This document shows positions 22,113-33,289 of a stretch of 64,000 bases of DNA, one piece after another. Source of the DNA: Adiantum capillus-veneris (taxonomy: Eukaryota > Streptophyta > Polypodiopsida > Polypodiales > Pteridaceae); assembly GCA_014529385.2 (NCBI GenBank), contig CM043971.1, forward strand, positions 89,853,840 through 89,917,839, given 5' to 3'. The position numbers and the translations under genes were made by a program. Within the stretch, counting starts at the first letter, position 1. Every line of letters starts with the position of its first letter. The notes beneath the pieces were generated by a model. It was not told the DNA's origin and did no database searches. It saw only the letters and a program-made list of their open reading frames with translations.

Positions 22113-22592
22113 CTAGCCTTGAATAGTGACTTCTTGACCTAGGTTGTCCACAAAAGTAACACTTCCTTGGGCACAATGGATATCGGAATTATGACCGGCT
22201 AACCAATCCATTCCAAGAATTCCGTAATAGATTCCTATGGGTAAGGTTCGAAAAGTAGCAGAAGTAGAGTATTCTCCCAACTTGAAATCTATTTTGCCCA
22301 TAGTGTACTGAGATAACACCTCCTTTCCATTGGCTAATTCAACTCTCATCTTTCTTGTAGGATGTTGATTAAGTCCTAACCTCCTTAAACATTTAGGTGA
22401 CAAGAAAGAATGAGTACTACCACAATCAATAAGAAGCTCAAATTTTTCACCTTGGTGATTTGCAGGTGTTTGAATGATAGCATATTGTTGTCTTGCTCTT
22501 GGGTTATCAATTGCAGCATGTAGAGTTGCTCTTTCCTCTTGTTCTTCTCCCAATGTTGGTTCTCCTATGATAGCATTGACTCTGGCAGCCAT
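22113..22592 (-). pseudogene. Gypsy aspartic protease
   Basis: Frame continuous with gag. The active-site region reads LLIDCGSTHSFLS (near 22,430); the family consensus is D-S-G-S/T, so the second residue is changed to Cys while the catalytic Asp is kept. LGMDWLAGHN, the second conserved protease segment, follows. A TAG at 22113 separates it from the RT frame. Confidence 0.88.
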
Positions 22593-22607
22593 TTCGCGCC
22601 CTCGATC

Positions 22608-23450
22608 TCATCCTCCATTTCTTCCTCCACGATTTATTATTTGTCCTCGTCCTCTAGCTCGAGTAGGTGTATTTGTTGCGGAGACCCGCCTAGGACATAC
22701 ATTCCTGAAATGTCCTAGCTCGTTGCATTCATAGCATCTAAGATCTGCATTTTGAGCTCCATTTGCTGAAGCTGCAACTATTGGATGAGTTTGGTGAACT
22801 GGGTGAACTTGCCTTTGGTTCCACATCATAGACCGTCCTCTCCTTCCAGCATTCCTTAAATTTCCATTTCGCACCCTTTGAGAGTTTGACATCTCTTTAG
22901 CTAAGGGTTTAGTTCTTAAAAGAGCATCTTGCAAATTTATAGGCCTCATGGCTTCTAGACGAGTATTTAAAGGAGAATTTAGCCCTTGGCAAAAACGGGC
23001 TACTTGTTGATCTGCGGTCATTGGTGGAGCATAGCGCCTAAGAGTTACAAATTTGGAGTAGTATTCTTCCACTGTAAGATGAAACTGACGTAAGTTGAAG
23101 AATTCATTCATCTTAAGGGATTCGTGTGCAGGTGGAAGATAACGTCCTTTGACAGCATACTTAATGTCTTCCCAAGTTTGAGTGTTTTGAGCTACTTGAT
23201 TATCTTTGCAGTGTTGTTTTCACCAAAGCTTGGCATCCCTCGTGAGACGAAACATAGACAACATTGCCTGGTTATCGGGAGTAGTACCAGCAGCAGCAAA
23301 ATAATCCTCCATCTCTTCGAGCCACACTTCAGCATCGTGCTCAACTAGGGCTCCTTCCCCTTTGAAAGAGGGAAGTTTAGCTTGCTTGAGAAGTAGCTTT
23401 TTCTCTTGAAGAGATGTGTACACCGCACTCTGTGCAATATAGATTAAGTG
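22608..23450 (-). pseudogene. Gypsy GAG with zinc knuckle
   Basis: The GAG domain starts near 23,450 (first codons read YTSLQEKKLLLKQAKLPSFK; no clear ATG) and includes WLEEMEDYFAAAG, FNLRQFHLTVEEYYSKFVTL and CQGLNSPLNTRLEAM. The zinc knuckle CYECNELGHFRNVC lies at about 22,730-22,689. A TGA at about 23,220 falls after KLW, where the family usually has a second Trp, and another TGA at 22608 precedes the protease. Otherwise gag, protease and RT share one frame. Confidence 0.88.
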
Positions 23451-23605
23451 AAACTTTATTGGATACTCTAACTTTAATCCACTTTAAGGCAAGACTTGAT
23501 CAGACAATAATACAAACAAAAGATAATATTAATCCAATCTTTATTTATACACATATTATTTGCTACCAAGGTTGGTAGTCTTTAGGTACAAGGATTGTAA
23601 TGTCT

Positions 23606-23995
23606 CTATATTTTGAGTTTAGTGACTACAAAAGGATAGGCTAAAGGATCAAAATAATAAGTTTCTTTTGACCCTTGAAAGCTACGAGATACACATATGG
23701 GTTGAATCCTACCACCATGGATAACTTTTGTAACTTGGTTATAGACCCATTGAGTCTGAGATATCTTTTCTCCTCCCAAGGTAATGGTAGCATCCGGATT
23801 CTTAGTACCAAGGAAAAGATAAACTTCGATGACTTTTAACTCCTCTGCCCAACGAAGTTTCTTGAGATTGGTATCCATGCACCATATCTTGTCAGCATCG
23901 ATGGTATAGATTCCTCCAGATGGAATCCAATTGATACCCCATTCTCTATGCACCCTTGGAATAGGTGGATCAAACACCCTATCCAAAATCATCAT
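23606..23995 (-). CDS. Extra ORF upstream of gag in the gypsy element, function unknown
   Basis: A 129-codon ATG-started frame between the PBS leader and gag, on the element's sense strand. It begins MMILDRVFDPPIPRVHREWG and includes IPSGGIYTIDADKIWCMDTN, VYLFLGTKNPDATITLGGEK and FQGSKETYYFDPLAYPFV. The residue mix is that of a folded, mildly basic protein; there is no transmembrane segment, zinc knuckle or protease motif. It is uninterrupted although the neighbouring gag and pol carry many stops, which is a reason to take it seriously. Typical chromoviruses have no ORF here. It could be a captured host sequence, a lineage-specific additional ORF or chance. I do not assign a function. Confidence 0.5.
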   Translation of the reverse strand: MMILDRVFDPPIPRVHREWGINWIPSGGIYTIDADKIWCMDTNLKKLRWAEELKVIEVYLFLGTKNPDATITLGGEKISQTQWVYNQVTKVIHGGRIQPICVSRSFQGSKETYYFDPLAYPFVVTKLKI

Positions 23996-23999
23996 CACC

Positions 24000-24223
24000 C
24001 TTTTTCAAAACTGATAATTTGGTGATTGGCATACATTTTCAAACATGATGGTGAACACCGAATTTTTGGTAGGCTGAATGAACATTTTCCTGTACCAGGA
24101 AAGTTCAGTCTTCAATACCATATAAAAATCAAAACAATTTTTCTAGGTTCTTCTATTATTTCAAACATTCGCATCCTTCAATATCCAAACATCAATCTAA
24201 AAATCTCCCCAAGCTTTAACATA
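24000..24223 (-). other. Gypsy leader
   Basis: Leader between PBS and the extra ORF, read on the minus strand. No coding signal. Confidence 0.6.
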
Positions 24224-24236
24224 GGCTCTGATACCA
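24224..24236 (-). other. Gypsy primer-binding site (initiator tRNA-Met)
   Basis: The minus strand reads TGGTATCAGAGCC starting one base from the right LTR end. Confidence 0.88.
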
Positions 24237-25889
24237 GTGTGAGGTCCCTGCCCCTTTTTAAGAGGAGCAGAGTACCTTTGATAGGTCCCTGAGAAAGAAA
24301 AACCAACGGACATTGCCTTAGCTACTACGTAGCCACGGGCATCAACCGTTAGTGAAGGATTGGTCCTATCTCGCTATGGCGGAGCGTGACCACCATAACC
24401 CTATCTAAAACTATCTATAATCAATTATACCTAAAAGTATAAATCTTAGAGTGACCAACCTGTGCACTTTTTTTTCCATGTTTCAGAAGCACAACCGCCA
24501 AGGTTTGTCTCTTTTAAGATTTATGACTAATAAAAAAAATTCTATCGTTGAAAAGTTACCCGACTCATCGGGTCCACCCGTCCATAGAATGATACCGTCG
24601 GGGTATAATTCTCCCACTTTCCACACCACACTCACCCTTCTTTTGTTATCTAATTACTACCACATTGTTTAAACATACATGTTCCTTTACTTTATTTATG
24701 ATACTGGTTTGTTATAACAGCCCTTCAAACAGTATTACAAACAATTGTCAAACAAGAAGTCGTCCAATTTTAAACCAACAACCCTTGGATTAGGTTCACT
24801 CAAGAATCTCTATTGGCGCTATTATGTCCGATCGGTATATACATTATTTATAAAAACCCTTGTCCTCATGAGCGTCCCATACCGCTCGACAAGTATTCAT
24901 TGTGCTAATCTGGACGTACTCCCGTCACAGCAACAACGGTGCCAATCTGGGCGTCATCCTCACGCCATGGAAAAACCAAACCGCAGTATCCAACTGGGCT
25001 AATCTGGGTGTACTCCCACCACAGCATCAGCGGTGCCATCCTGGGCGTCATCTCACGCCTCGGCAACTGCCACATAATACCAACGCTAATAAGTAGAGAG
25101 ACTTGAGAAAAACCATACCGAAGGTTTTGGACAAACATTCTTTCCTATAGCAACCAGTTTAAATAGACAATCTTTCCTACTTGTCAAACATATGACGAGT
25201 TTCTTGGGGTTAAGCCCTGTGGTTTCGGTCCGTGTTTTCTTTTCATAAGGTAAATAATATATTCCTATGGTTTCGCATATGCAATGATGCATAACTTGAA
25301 ACAGCAATACTAACCTGTATCATAGCTCCGATTGGTCCGATTGCTGGAGACATAGCATTTTCCGCAAGGATTCCACCGTTACTTGTACCAACTTCATGAT
25401 CATTAGCGCCTTGGGTTCGAGCACTCTTTGGAGCCTTTTTTTTTTGTACTACACTTATGTTATACACTTAGAACTTTACATTGGTCAATTTCCCTAGTAG
25501 TCTCCTTGTTTCCAAAGAGAGTCTGTAATTTGAACCCTCGCCAACTCGGACTCACACTTAGTGTTGTTGTTCTACATCTAATTTCTATACATCAAATATT
25601 TGCTAATCTTAATTAATAAAAAATTAAGTGTGTAAATTATGAGTGAAAGTTTAGGAATGCATTACTTTTATGCATGACATTTCTAATCCAATTCTAACTT
25701 CAATTCTTTACTTCAACTAAATCAATTTTTAGTATTATTCAAAATTCTATTTAACCTAATTGACAATAACATTGGTGAATGAGAATTTCATCATGTATAA
25801 TAAGAATATGATGAGTTCTCTTATGTATTAACTTTCAATTAACAATATATAAGTTAATAGTGAAGATGTACTAACTAGAGAGAGTAGGT

Positions 25890-26073
25890 ATACTTAGAGA
25901 GATTAGAGTAAGAGAAAACATACACACACATCTTTTCTAAAGTTAATTGAATCTTACTATCCATTAGAAAGATTAGAGTAAAAGAGAACGCACACACATA
26001 CTTTTCTAAAGCTAATTGAATCTCACCAATCTATTAGAGAGATTAGAGTAAAAGATAACACACACACACACAC

Positions 26074-26104
<31 letters not shown>

Positions 26105-26275
26105 TAACCTTCTTAAAGCTAATTGAATCTTACTAATCTATTAGAGATTAGAGTAATAGATAGCACACACACACACATATCTAATTGAATCTTACTAATC
26201 TATTGGAGAGATTATAGTAATAGATAGCACACATACACACATATCCTTCTTAAAGCTAATTGAATGCTCAATTAA
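25890..26275. repeat. LTR minisatellite, right copy
   Basis: Same family as 17895-18395 but with about five units and one expanded CA block (about 26,057-26,105). Confidence 0.85.
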
Positions 26276-26408
26276 TACACACCTTATTAGTCCACTAGAG
26301 TTTTTGCTCTCTTAGTGGTTTGTGGACGCCTTCTCTTTAAGAGAAGTGGCAGCACTTCGTGAGCGCTATAGAGGCAATCTCTATATCTAAAGTGTGAGCA
26401 TGGATGCT

Positions 26409-26418
26409 CTATTTATAG
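26409..26418 (-). promoter_or_regulatory. LTR TATA box (right LTR)
   Basis: CTATAAATAG on the minus strand. As the right LTR is the 5' LTR, this would be the active promoter; transcription would start about 30 bases to its left. Confidence 0.6.
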
Positions 26419-26463
26419 TAGAAAAGAAAACGTCCAACTTTTTTTTTCCAAAAAAATAATAAT

Positions 26464-26507
<44 letters not shown>

Positions 26508-27033
26508 CCAAAAATCATACCCGCGTTTTTGGTACCCTTGTGGTACCCATGAGCTTGACCACTTTGTCATTATCATCAAAAGTTAAGGCCACACAGGCCC
26601 CCCTCATTAAGATTAGTCAAGAGTAGCCTCTCCTTTTTCATGTGGCAGTGTGTCCCACTTTGTCCCCTCCTATGTGAGTCCATGTGCCTTCATTTGTCAT
26701 CCCTGTGTATTTTTTTGTCTTTATAATTATTTTATTTATTTCCTTAATGATAATTTACTTTACATTCTTAAGTTAAACTTTATAGTCTTATATTAACTTA
26801 CAGTAGTAAAAGAAAATTCTACAATCAGTAAATAAGTCTTGTAATAAGTTAGTTAGTGATTCATATAGCTAAACATGTCAGAATTTTGTAGCGTAAATTT
26901 TAATTTCTAGGTTTTCTTAACCTATGATTCATAATTTGAACTCGAATATCTTAAATAAGGAGTGATGGTTCAAAAAAATACAAATGCGTAATAGAACTTG
27001 TGTGCAATTTGAAAGTAGAGACCTTACAGAAAG

Positions 27034-28351
27034 GATACTAAAGGTAAATTTTAGAACCTTTCATACCTTCATCTTAGAGTATAAGTGGTTTGCAGATTTG
27101 TCTAGAAGGCATGACAATGGCCTCTACATGGTGGAATCTAGTGTGCATCACACGGGGAGGTATGAAAATTTAGTTTTGCCACACAATTGTGAGCAGGCGA
27201 ATGATTACCTTTTTTACCCTTATTTTCTTGTAACATTGATCATACCATTGGTACTCACTTTGAACTCTTTTATACCATCTATATTCCATCAATCCACCAA
27301 CCAAAACTTTGGTTCATAGTTGTCATAACACCTAGGGGGAGAACCATTTTGGCCACTAAGGAAGTGGAGACCATCCTCGACTCTCTCCCACCTACTACTT
27401 TTGACGAGGGAGAGATAGAGGAGAGAGATTGATGTTTCAAGTCCCATGACCGTCAATATCAGCGAGGATGATTGCCATGTTGATGATGATGAGATGGACG
27501 ATGATGGATTCAAAGATGATGAAGCCAACACATCCATACATGACAATTCAATTTCTCTCTTTATTGATTTAAGAGACATGGACATAGAATTGGATGACAC
27601 TTCTTGTAGAGATCTTTTGGAAGATGATTCATAAACATTTTGTATACTTTAAGCTATGAAAAGTTTTTCCATTCATCTCTCTCTCTCTCTCTCTCTCTCT
27701 CTAATTTTTTGAAGCATGCTAAATTATGTTAATCAAGTGGGTGAAATTAATTTTATTAATGAAAAAATAATTATAATTTTTTGGAACAATTACTTATGAA
27801 AAATAACAAATGTTTTGTAAATTTCTTTAAAGAAAATAGATAAAATGTACACAAATTTGTATATTTTGGCTCTAAAATCATTGCGTGATAATACTACAAA
27901 CAATAACAACAATTATAACCTATTTTTCTCCCTAGCATTCACCTTCACACATTGCATTCGTTGTTATTCTGAATCATTATGGGTGCAAGTAGACCTAGCT
28001 TTTTGTGTTGTGTGCAATGCGAGAGTACTTTGAAGAAGAGCGCCTTTATTGTGCTCTTTGCTCAACATTTTTTCATGACAAGAGAGCTCTTTGGCACTTT
28101 CGGAATATGCGAAGAATAAATGGATGCAGTTGCTCAGGTGAAATGTGTGCCGCTTTCCATGATGCAAAAAAAAAAAACAGATGCAGATAAAGTCTATTTG
28201 AAGCTTATACATTTATTGAGCAATGACCAAGGCTTGAGAACATGCAAAGTTTCATGCTAAATGTATGCCATATGTGGTGTATTGGTAGTGTTTGATTGAT
28301 AAGTATCTCAAATGTGGTGTGCTTTGGAAAGAACAAAATTTTGGATGGCTT
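27034..28351. other. Right part of the pre-insertion locus, with an acidic ORF
   Basis: Sequence beyond the gypsy TSD. The plus frame 27446-27634 (62 codons, not ATG-initiated) is strongly acidic: DDCHVDDDEMDDDGFKDDEA and ELDDTSCRDLLEDDS. It resembles acidic tails seen near transposase genes, but I cannot assign it. A (CT)n run lies at 27676-27702. The rest is AT-rich without recognised coding. Confidence 0.3.
27676..27702. repeat. (CT)n microsatellite
   Basis: Uninterrupted CT run of about 27 bases. Confidence 0.9.
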
Positions 28352-28829
28352 TGCTACAAACGGAGGTGCGGAAGGCCCTGCCAGATAGCAAAAACAACAT
28401 ACTGCAAACCATAGTCGACAAGATTGTATACCTGAAGAATAACTTGTGCACCATAATCATTTCTATACATGAACATAGAGGGAAAGAGAGCGAGAGAGAG
28501 AGAGAGTGAGAGCGCGTGCAGATGCACCTCTTAGAGCGGAGTGCTATACCAATACGGCGAGAGAGAAGAGAGGAGAGGAGAGGAGAGAAGAAAGACACGA
28601 GCACTAGGTGCAATCTCCCCTTGTGCAAGGGTGAGCATTTCCCTCTTGCACATATTTATGTATAAATTCTTCAATGCTAAAAAATGAATACACATTCACC
28701 GGCCGGACATAAATGATCATAACTCTCATAAAGAGCACTTAAAAAATAGAATATATATGAATGTGATGTATTTTGCATAGCCCATAGCTTGGTCCTGCTT
28801 TTTCCACTCATCAACTATAGAAAATAACA
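28352..28829 (-). repeat. LTR of family L, minus orientation
   Basis: 478 bases that on the minus strand read TGTTATTTTCTATAG at the start and end TTTGTAGCA, so TG/CA ended. It is the inverted counterpart of 30652-31118, sharing among others AAAAAGCAGGACC, GCAAGAGGGAAATGCTCAC and the CTCTCC-rich stretch. It is not followed by a PBS, and its flanks (GGCTT/AGTCT) are not a target duplication, so it is a truncated copy. Confidence 0.75.
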
Positions 28830-30424
28830 AGTCTAATATCAATTTTCATTACATACCACTCGGTTAGAAAGCAAATGTCCTCAGTTGTGCAAAGATAAGA
28901 ATCTGCAAACCATACTTGTGAAAAATAATGGTTAGTGTTTTGTGTCAAAAATATCACATGAAAGAAAAATAAACATACAACATTTCTTATGCCCGTTGTC
29001 ATCGAGATACTACATATTCTAGTGTCCCATACCACTAGAATAAGCAGTATATATCATCTTCTAATGAATCAGGATATCATTGGTCACCCTCATTGTTTAG
29101 TAAATCAAGTCTCATAAATCTCAAAACCAATTCCATAAACACTATCGTGATAGGAAATTATCATATACCAAGTCCAAATCCAATTTTAAATACAAATATA
29201 ATTCCATATCCAAATTATGTCATTATATACCCGAGTAACAAAATCATACTAGGGACAGTGGTGGCAGCATGATTTGTGTGATTGGTGTTGCCTAAATTGA
29301 TGAATATACACCAATAATATGTGATGCCTAAATTTAGGAATCTACACTGATGATGCCTAAATCGGTATATCTACTTTTGGTTTTTTGTGTTGCCTAAATC
29401 ACCGAATCTGCACCAGTATTTGACTAAATCGATGGATCTATACGTGAAGATGGTCTTGGCTAAATCAACGAATCTATACTAATGAGCATTTATACACTGC
29501 CTAAATTGGCGAATCTGTGTGTATGTGACCAATGGACCAGGTAAGGCATAAAAAGCAAAATATTTACTACTTGTGTGATACGAAATTAGAGTATGTGTAA
29601 GTAGCAAGGCAATTACAAAGTGTTGTTTATAGGAGTAGCTGTACAACTGAATGTGAAATGATTTCAATAAGAATGCTATGGAATGCAAGTATAACCACAA
29701 TGTTAGAGATGTTAGATCTCATAGCTCAAAAAATAATGCTAGTATGTACAGGAGGCCTATCTTTGAAAATGTCCAAGGGTATGCTTCTGTGGTGAAAAAC
29801 TCTATGGGGTGTCTCTGAGAGGCATCTGGAAAAAGAACAACTCACAAGAAAGAAGATCAATTGAGCATTTATCAAACCACAATATAAGACTGGGGGATTG
29901 TACTATAGAAGTTTTAAATACTCTTGTTAGATATACATTTTCAAATACTCAGGCAAGAAAATTCAAATACTCTTGAAATATACACAAAAATTCAAATACG
30001 CTAGAAATACATGCGAAAACCAAATTGAAAAGAAAACCATGTAAGCGGAGTCTGTGTCCTTATGTGTTCCTCTCTGACTGTGATTAGGCGGTGTGTCACA
30101 GAGTTTGGTATGGTGTGGTAGGAGAGAGAGACAACAAATATTGTAAAAGGGTAGGTTAGTTTGTATAAGGGTACCAGGAATGTACCTTAGTATTTGATAC
30201 AATATAGCTAGTGTTTTGTCACTTGATGTTCTATCTAGATCTGTGTGAATCATTAATAGCTAAACATGTTAAAGAAGGTCAAGAATAAAATACAATTCAA
30301 GGTAAAATCTTGGATTAAATATTGTATTCTAAATAAACGTATGGGGATTAACAACTTGTAATATGATTAACTTTGAAAACATATTGTCTTCATTATTGCC
30401 TCAAGTAGCCAAAGGCCCTTTGCA
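28830..30424. other. Spacer between the inverted LTRs, no gene
   Basis: AT-rich. It holds a degenerate tandem repeat at 29,285-29,530. No domain or splice structure seen. Confidence 0.5.
29288..29525. repeat. Degenerate tandem repeat, seven units of 27-41 bases
   Basis: Each unit starts with GCCTAAATNNNNGAATCTACAC (variants GACTAAAT, GGCTAAAT) followed by a tail of different length and sequence. The conserved head with a free tail is unlike an ordinary slippage minisatellite. Confidence 0.7.
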
Positions 30425-30645
30425 TAGTGGGTGGCCTTGAGCCCTCATAATACACCTCATTTGGCATACACATTGATCAAGGCATTACGTAGCACAACAT
30501 ATCTCTCCAAAATCCTCCTCAACCAAGGCATTGCCGAGCATAAGCTCCTAACCACTTTTCTGCTGCCATGTTGGGCATTCTCTGCAATCAATGCTCTCCA
30601 AGAGTCAACCCTTTTAATTGAAGGCACATCAAGAACTTTATGTGG
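30425..30645 (-). pseudogene. Pentatricopeptide-repeat (PPR) protein fragment
   Basis: The minus strand reads PIKRVDSWRALIAENAQHG and then YVVLRNALINVYAK, followed by stops. These are the wording of plant PLS-type PPR repeats (family forms: VVSWNALIAGYAQHG and NALIDMYAKCG). Such proteins bind organelle RNA. Only about 1.5 repeats remain, the linker between the motifs is shortened, and the family L LTR starts six bases away at 30652. A dead fragment; the family call is good. Confidence 0.6.
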
Positions 30646-30651
30646 ATATTT

Positions 30652-31118
30652 TGTTATTTTCTATAGTTGCTAGGTGGAAAAAGCAGGACCGACCTATGGG
30701 CTATGGGAAATACATCACATTCATGTATATTTTTTTATCAAGTTCTCTCTATGAGCTATGACCATTTATGTTTGACTGGTCAATGTGTGTTCATTTTTTA
30801 GCATTGAAGAATCTATACATAAATACGTGCAAGAGGGAAATGCTCACTCTTGCACGGGGGGAGATTGGACCCAATTCTCATGTCTTTCTTCTCTCCTCTC
30901 CTCTCCTCTCTCATGGTGCCGGTATAGAACTCTGCTCTAGGAGGTGCATCAGCACACACTCTCTTACTCTCTCCCACTCACTTTCCTCCTCTGCTCATGT
31001 ATAGAAACAATTATGGTGCACAAGCTATTCGTCAGGTAGTATACAATTTTGTCAATTATGGCTTGTAGTATGTTGTTTTTGCTATTTGGCAGAGCCTTCC
31101 GTGCCTCCATTTGTAGCA
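30652..31118 (+). repeat. LTR of family L, plus orientation
   Basis: 467 bases from TGTTATTTTCTATAG to TTTGTAGCA. It is followed after one base by TGGTATCATTGAG, similar over its first eight bases to the tRNA-Met PBS, which suggests a 5' LTR with its internal region to the right. No gag or pol is visible downstream, and no plus-oriented partner LTR is found. Confidence 0.7.
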
Positions 31119-32111
31119 GTGGTATCATTGAGTACCGGTGAGTACTGGTCAAGGCGTTTATATAAACACTCTGAAGCTCCGTTTATAGTGAAATAGTGCA
31201 GAGAAGGGACTAGCGTAGGGAGTAGGGAAACTGCTCCTTGCCGGAGCTGCAAAGCTCTACTAGTGTTGAGCATAAAGCAAAACAAGGCCAGCTCACCGAG
31301 GGGCACCATTTCGGCACCACTGGCGCCGAATTTTGTGTTGCCCATAACCCAACATGCCACATCATTAGCAGTCATTCCCACACAACAATGGGGCACCGTC
31401 GTCGTTAAAAATAAGGATTGCTAGTTTAAGAAGGGCTATTCCATGAAGCCAAATAAGGTGTGAGAAGGAATTTTGAGGGTCAGCAAGAAGGGAAGCATGG
31501 ATTGAAGGGCCAAGGGATGAATAGCATGGTGAGGAGGAATAAGAGGTGAAGGGGAGAAATCTCCTTTGCTCTCACACTTTCTCAACTATGCTCTCTCTAT
31601 CTCTCTCTACTAAGCAACAAAGGAAGTAAGTTTGAGATTGGCAAGGCATAAAGAGAAGGGGTGCAAACCATAGAGATTTTGAGAGCACAAAGAGGAGGGA
31701 GGAAACAAGATGTTGACGTTGTGCTTGTGATACGAATGTATCGGAGAGCCATGAGTACTCTCGTTACTTGTATTCTGATCCCTGCTAATGCCCAACCTAG
31801 TGAAAATGGCCATTCTCATCATATGGAAAGATCACCACATGAGGTCCATCACCCTTCACTACCATGCTTAACTGTGTTGGCTTGCCTGACCTTATTGCAT
31901 GACCATCACCTAGCTCTTTGTATGCGTTGATAGGAGAAATAGGTTTTGTTTTAACAGTGTCCCTAGCCCACCAAGCTCAAATGGATCACATGTGTATTTC
32001 ATAGAAACTTCTGAAAACATATACGTGTCCATTAAATACCCTCGAGACTAAATGATGAGGGGAAAGGGGGGGGGGGGGGGGGGGGGATCAAGGGTTGGGT
32101 ATTGGCTTGCG
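31119..32111. other. No recognisable gene; run of 21 G at 32066-32086
   Basis: Possibly the internal region of the family L element, but no domain is seen. The short frames at 31082-31396 (minus) and 31661-31930 (plus) have no recognisable content. A TTTATATAAA palindrome occurs near 31157. Confidence 0.45.
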
Positions 32112-32529
32112 ATGGAGAGAGGCCATCCATGCCATCCATGTGGGCGATATTATTGAACTAAACCTGGATAGGTGGGATGCCAAGGGCTCCAGGTTCTTGA
32201 GACAAGGTGGCAAAAAACTAAACCCGGACAGGGTCAACTGCATGGCCAATTTGAGGAGGGGGTGACAGGCCTTCTAATTTGCATGTAGTAATGAGATGGG
32301 GATGAGGTGGGGGTACCATCACGGCATGAGAACTAATGCATCTCTCACATTTGTTTCTCTATTTTGTGTTGCAAGAGTTCCATAGCTGAGCTTGTCAGGT
32401 CCCATTGTTGGGCTTTCGTATGCCTCGCTACTTTAGTTATGAAATCATGAAGCCATACCTTTCTCTCATTCAAGGAGCAATTAGAGGAAGGCAACCAGTT
32501 AGCCTCATTACTAATTTGACGTGGTTCAA

Positions 32530-32590
<61 letters not shown>

Positions 32591-33015
32591 AAACACACAC
32601 ACACACACACGCACACACACATTTACCATTTTGTTTCTTGCGTTTTCTTACATTTTCTTTCATTTATGAGGAAGAGGGAGAGAGAGTAATATGATTCTCC
32701 TTATTTTTTAAGCAAAAAGTAACAAATTTCATCGCACCAAACATTCTCTGATTGTGGTAGACATCATGCATGCTACATAATGCCATGGTGAGCTCCTTCC
32801 TTTAGACCAACAAGTAGCTCATGTCCATTGTCCTCATCAACAAGTGTTACTCCTTCACCACTCGTAGACATGGTGGATAATTCTTGTTGATCAATTGGAA
32901 TAATGTTTGTAGTTTAAAGCGTATGACTAGAATGCTTCAAGTTCCTCTCATTTTTAGCATAGGGGTCCTAGTCACCCGTCCAAAAAGGGAAGAGATTGCA
33001 TGGTGGTTCCTCTCA
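32112..33015 (+). repeat. Dispersed repeat R1, copy A
   Basis: Two zones around a microsatellite. Zone 1 (32112-32520) matches the minus strand of 52073-52495 and of 46300-46680. Zone 2 (32613-33015) matches the minus strand of 46940-47345 (shared phrases such as AATATGATTCTCCTTATTT, GCATGCTACATAATGC and GAGATTGCATGGTGGTTCCT). Between them lie (CT)n at 32534-32587 and (AC)n at 32590-32612. It encodes no recognisable protein. The family type (LTR, LARD or other) is not determined. Confidence 0.8.
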
Positions 33016-33289
33016 CGTCACACAAAGGGAAGGTAAATTAACTAAGGAAATTCCTTTAGAATTGTATCATAGTCCACAAGTGGTGGTTTTCTCCGCAGGC
33101 CTGGAAGTTCAAGATTATAAAATTGGATCTCACTTTCAATACTATCAAGACAAACAATGCGTCAATTTAATATTCTCATTTACAGCTTGGATGATATCTT
33201 TTCCTCGGGCAACTCGCACACAACTTGTTGTGAAAAACAAAGTTGTAATTCCAAGCTTAACTTTGCTACAAATTTAGGATCAAAAAAGA

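Larger units (their letters stand above)
16341..27028 (-). mobile_element. Complete Ty3/gypsy chromodomain retrotransposon, 10.7 kb, TSD GAAAG
   Basis: The two 2.8-kb LTRs (left 16341-19142, right 24238-27028) enclose 5.1 kb of gag-pol read on the minus strand. The target duplication GAAAG is at 16336-16340 and 27029-27033. The PBS (complement of GGCTCTGATACCA, 24224-24236) sits one base inside the right LTR, and the purine tract TTGGGGAGAT (complement) abuts the left LTR. Protein order is GAG, protease, RT, RNase H, integrase and a terminal chromodomain-like segment, which marks a chromovirus; long LTRs fit the Tekay/Del clade, but that is inferred. Several nonsense codons and two frameshifts make this copy non-autonomous. 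Confidence 0.93.
24238..27028 (-). repeat. Gypsy LTR, right (5' LTR in element orientation)
   Basis: 2791 bases, TG/CA ended. Compared with the left LTR it has an added copy of a roughly 90-base unit (about 24,965-25,070, beginning near CAACTGGGCTAATCTGGGTG), fewer minisatellite units (25,890-26,270) and a longer (TA)n run (about 26,470-26,506). It contains the same TATA box at 26409-26418. Confidence 0.93.

Noticed and set aside
28005-28190. Cys/His-rich 61-codon frame resembling a C2H2 finger
   Set aside because: The Cys and His spacing does not fit C2H2, CCHC or RING patterns, and it is not ATG-initiated.
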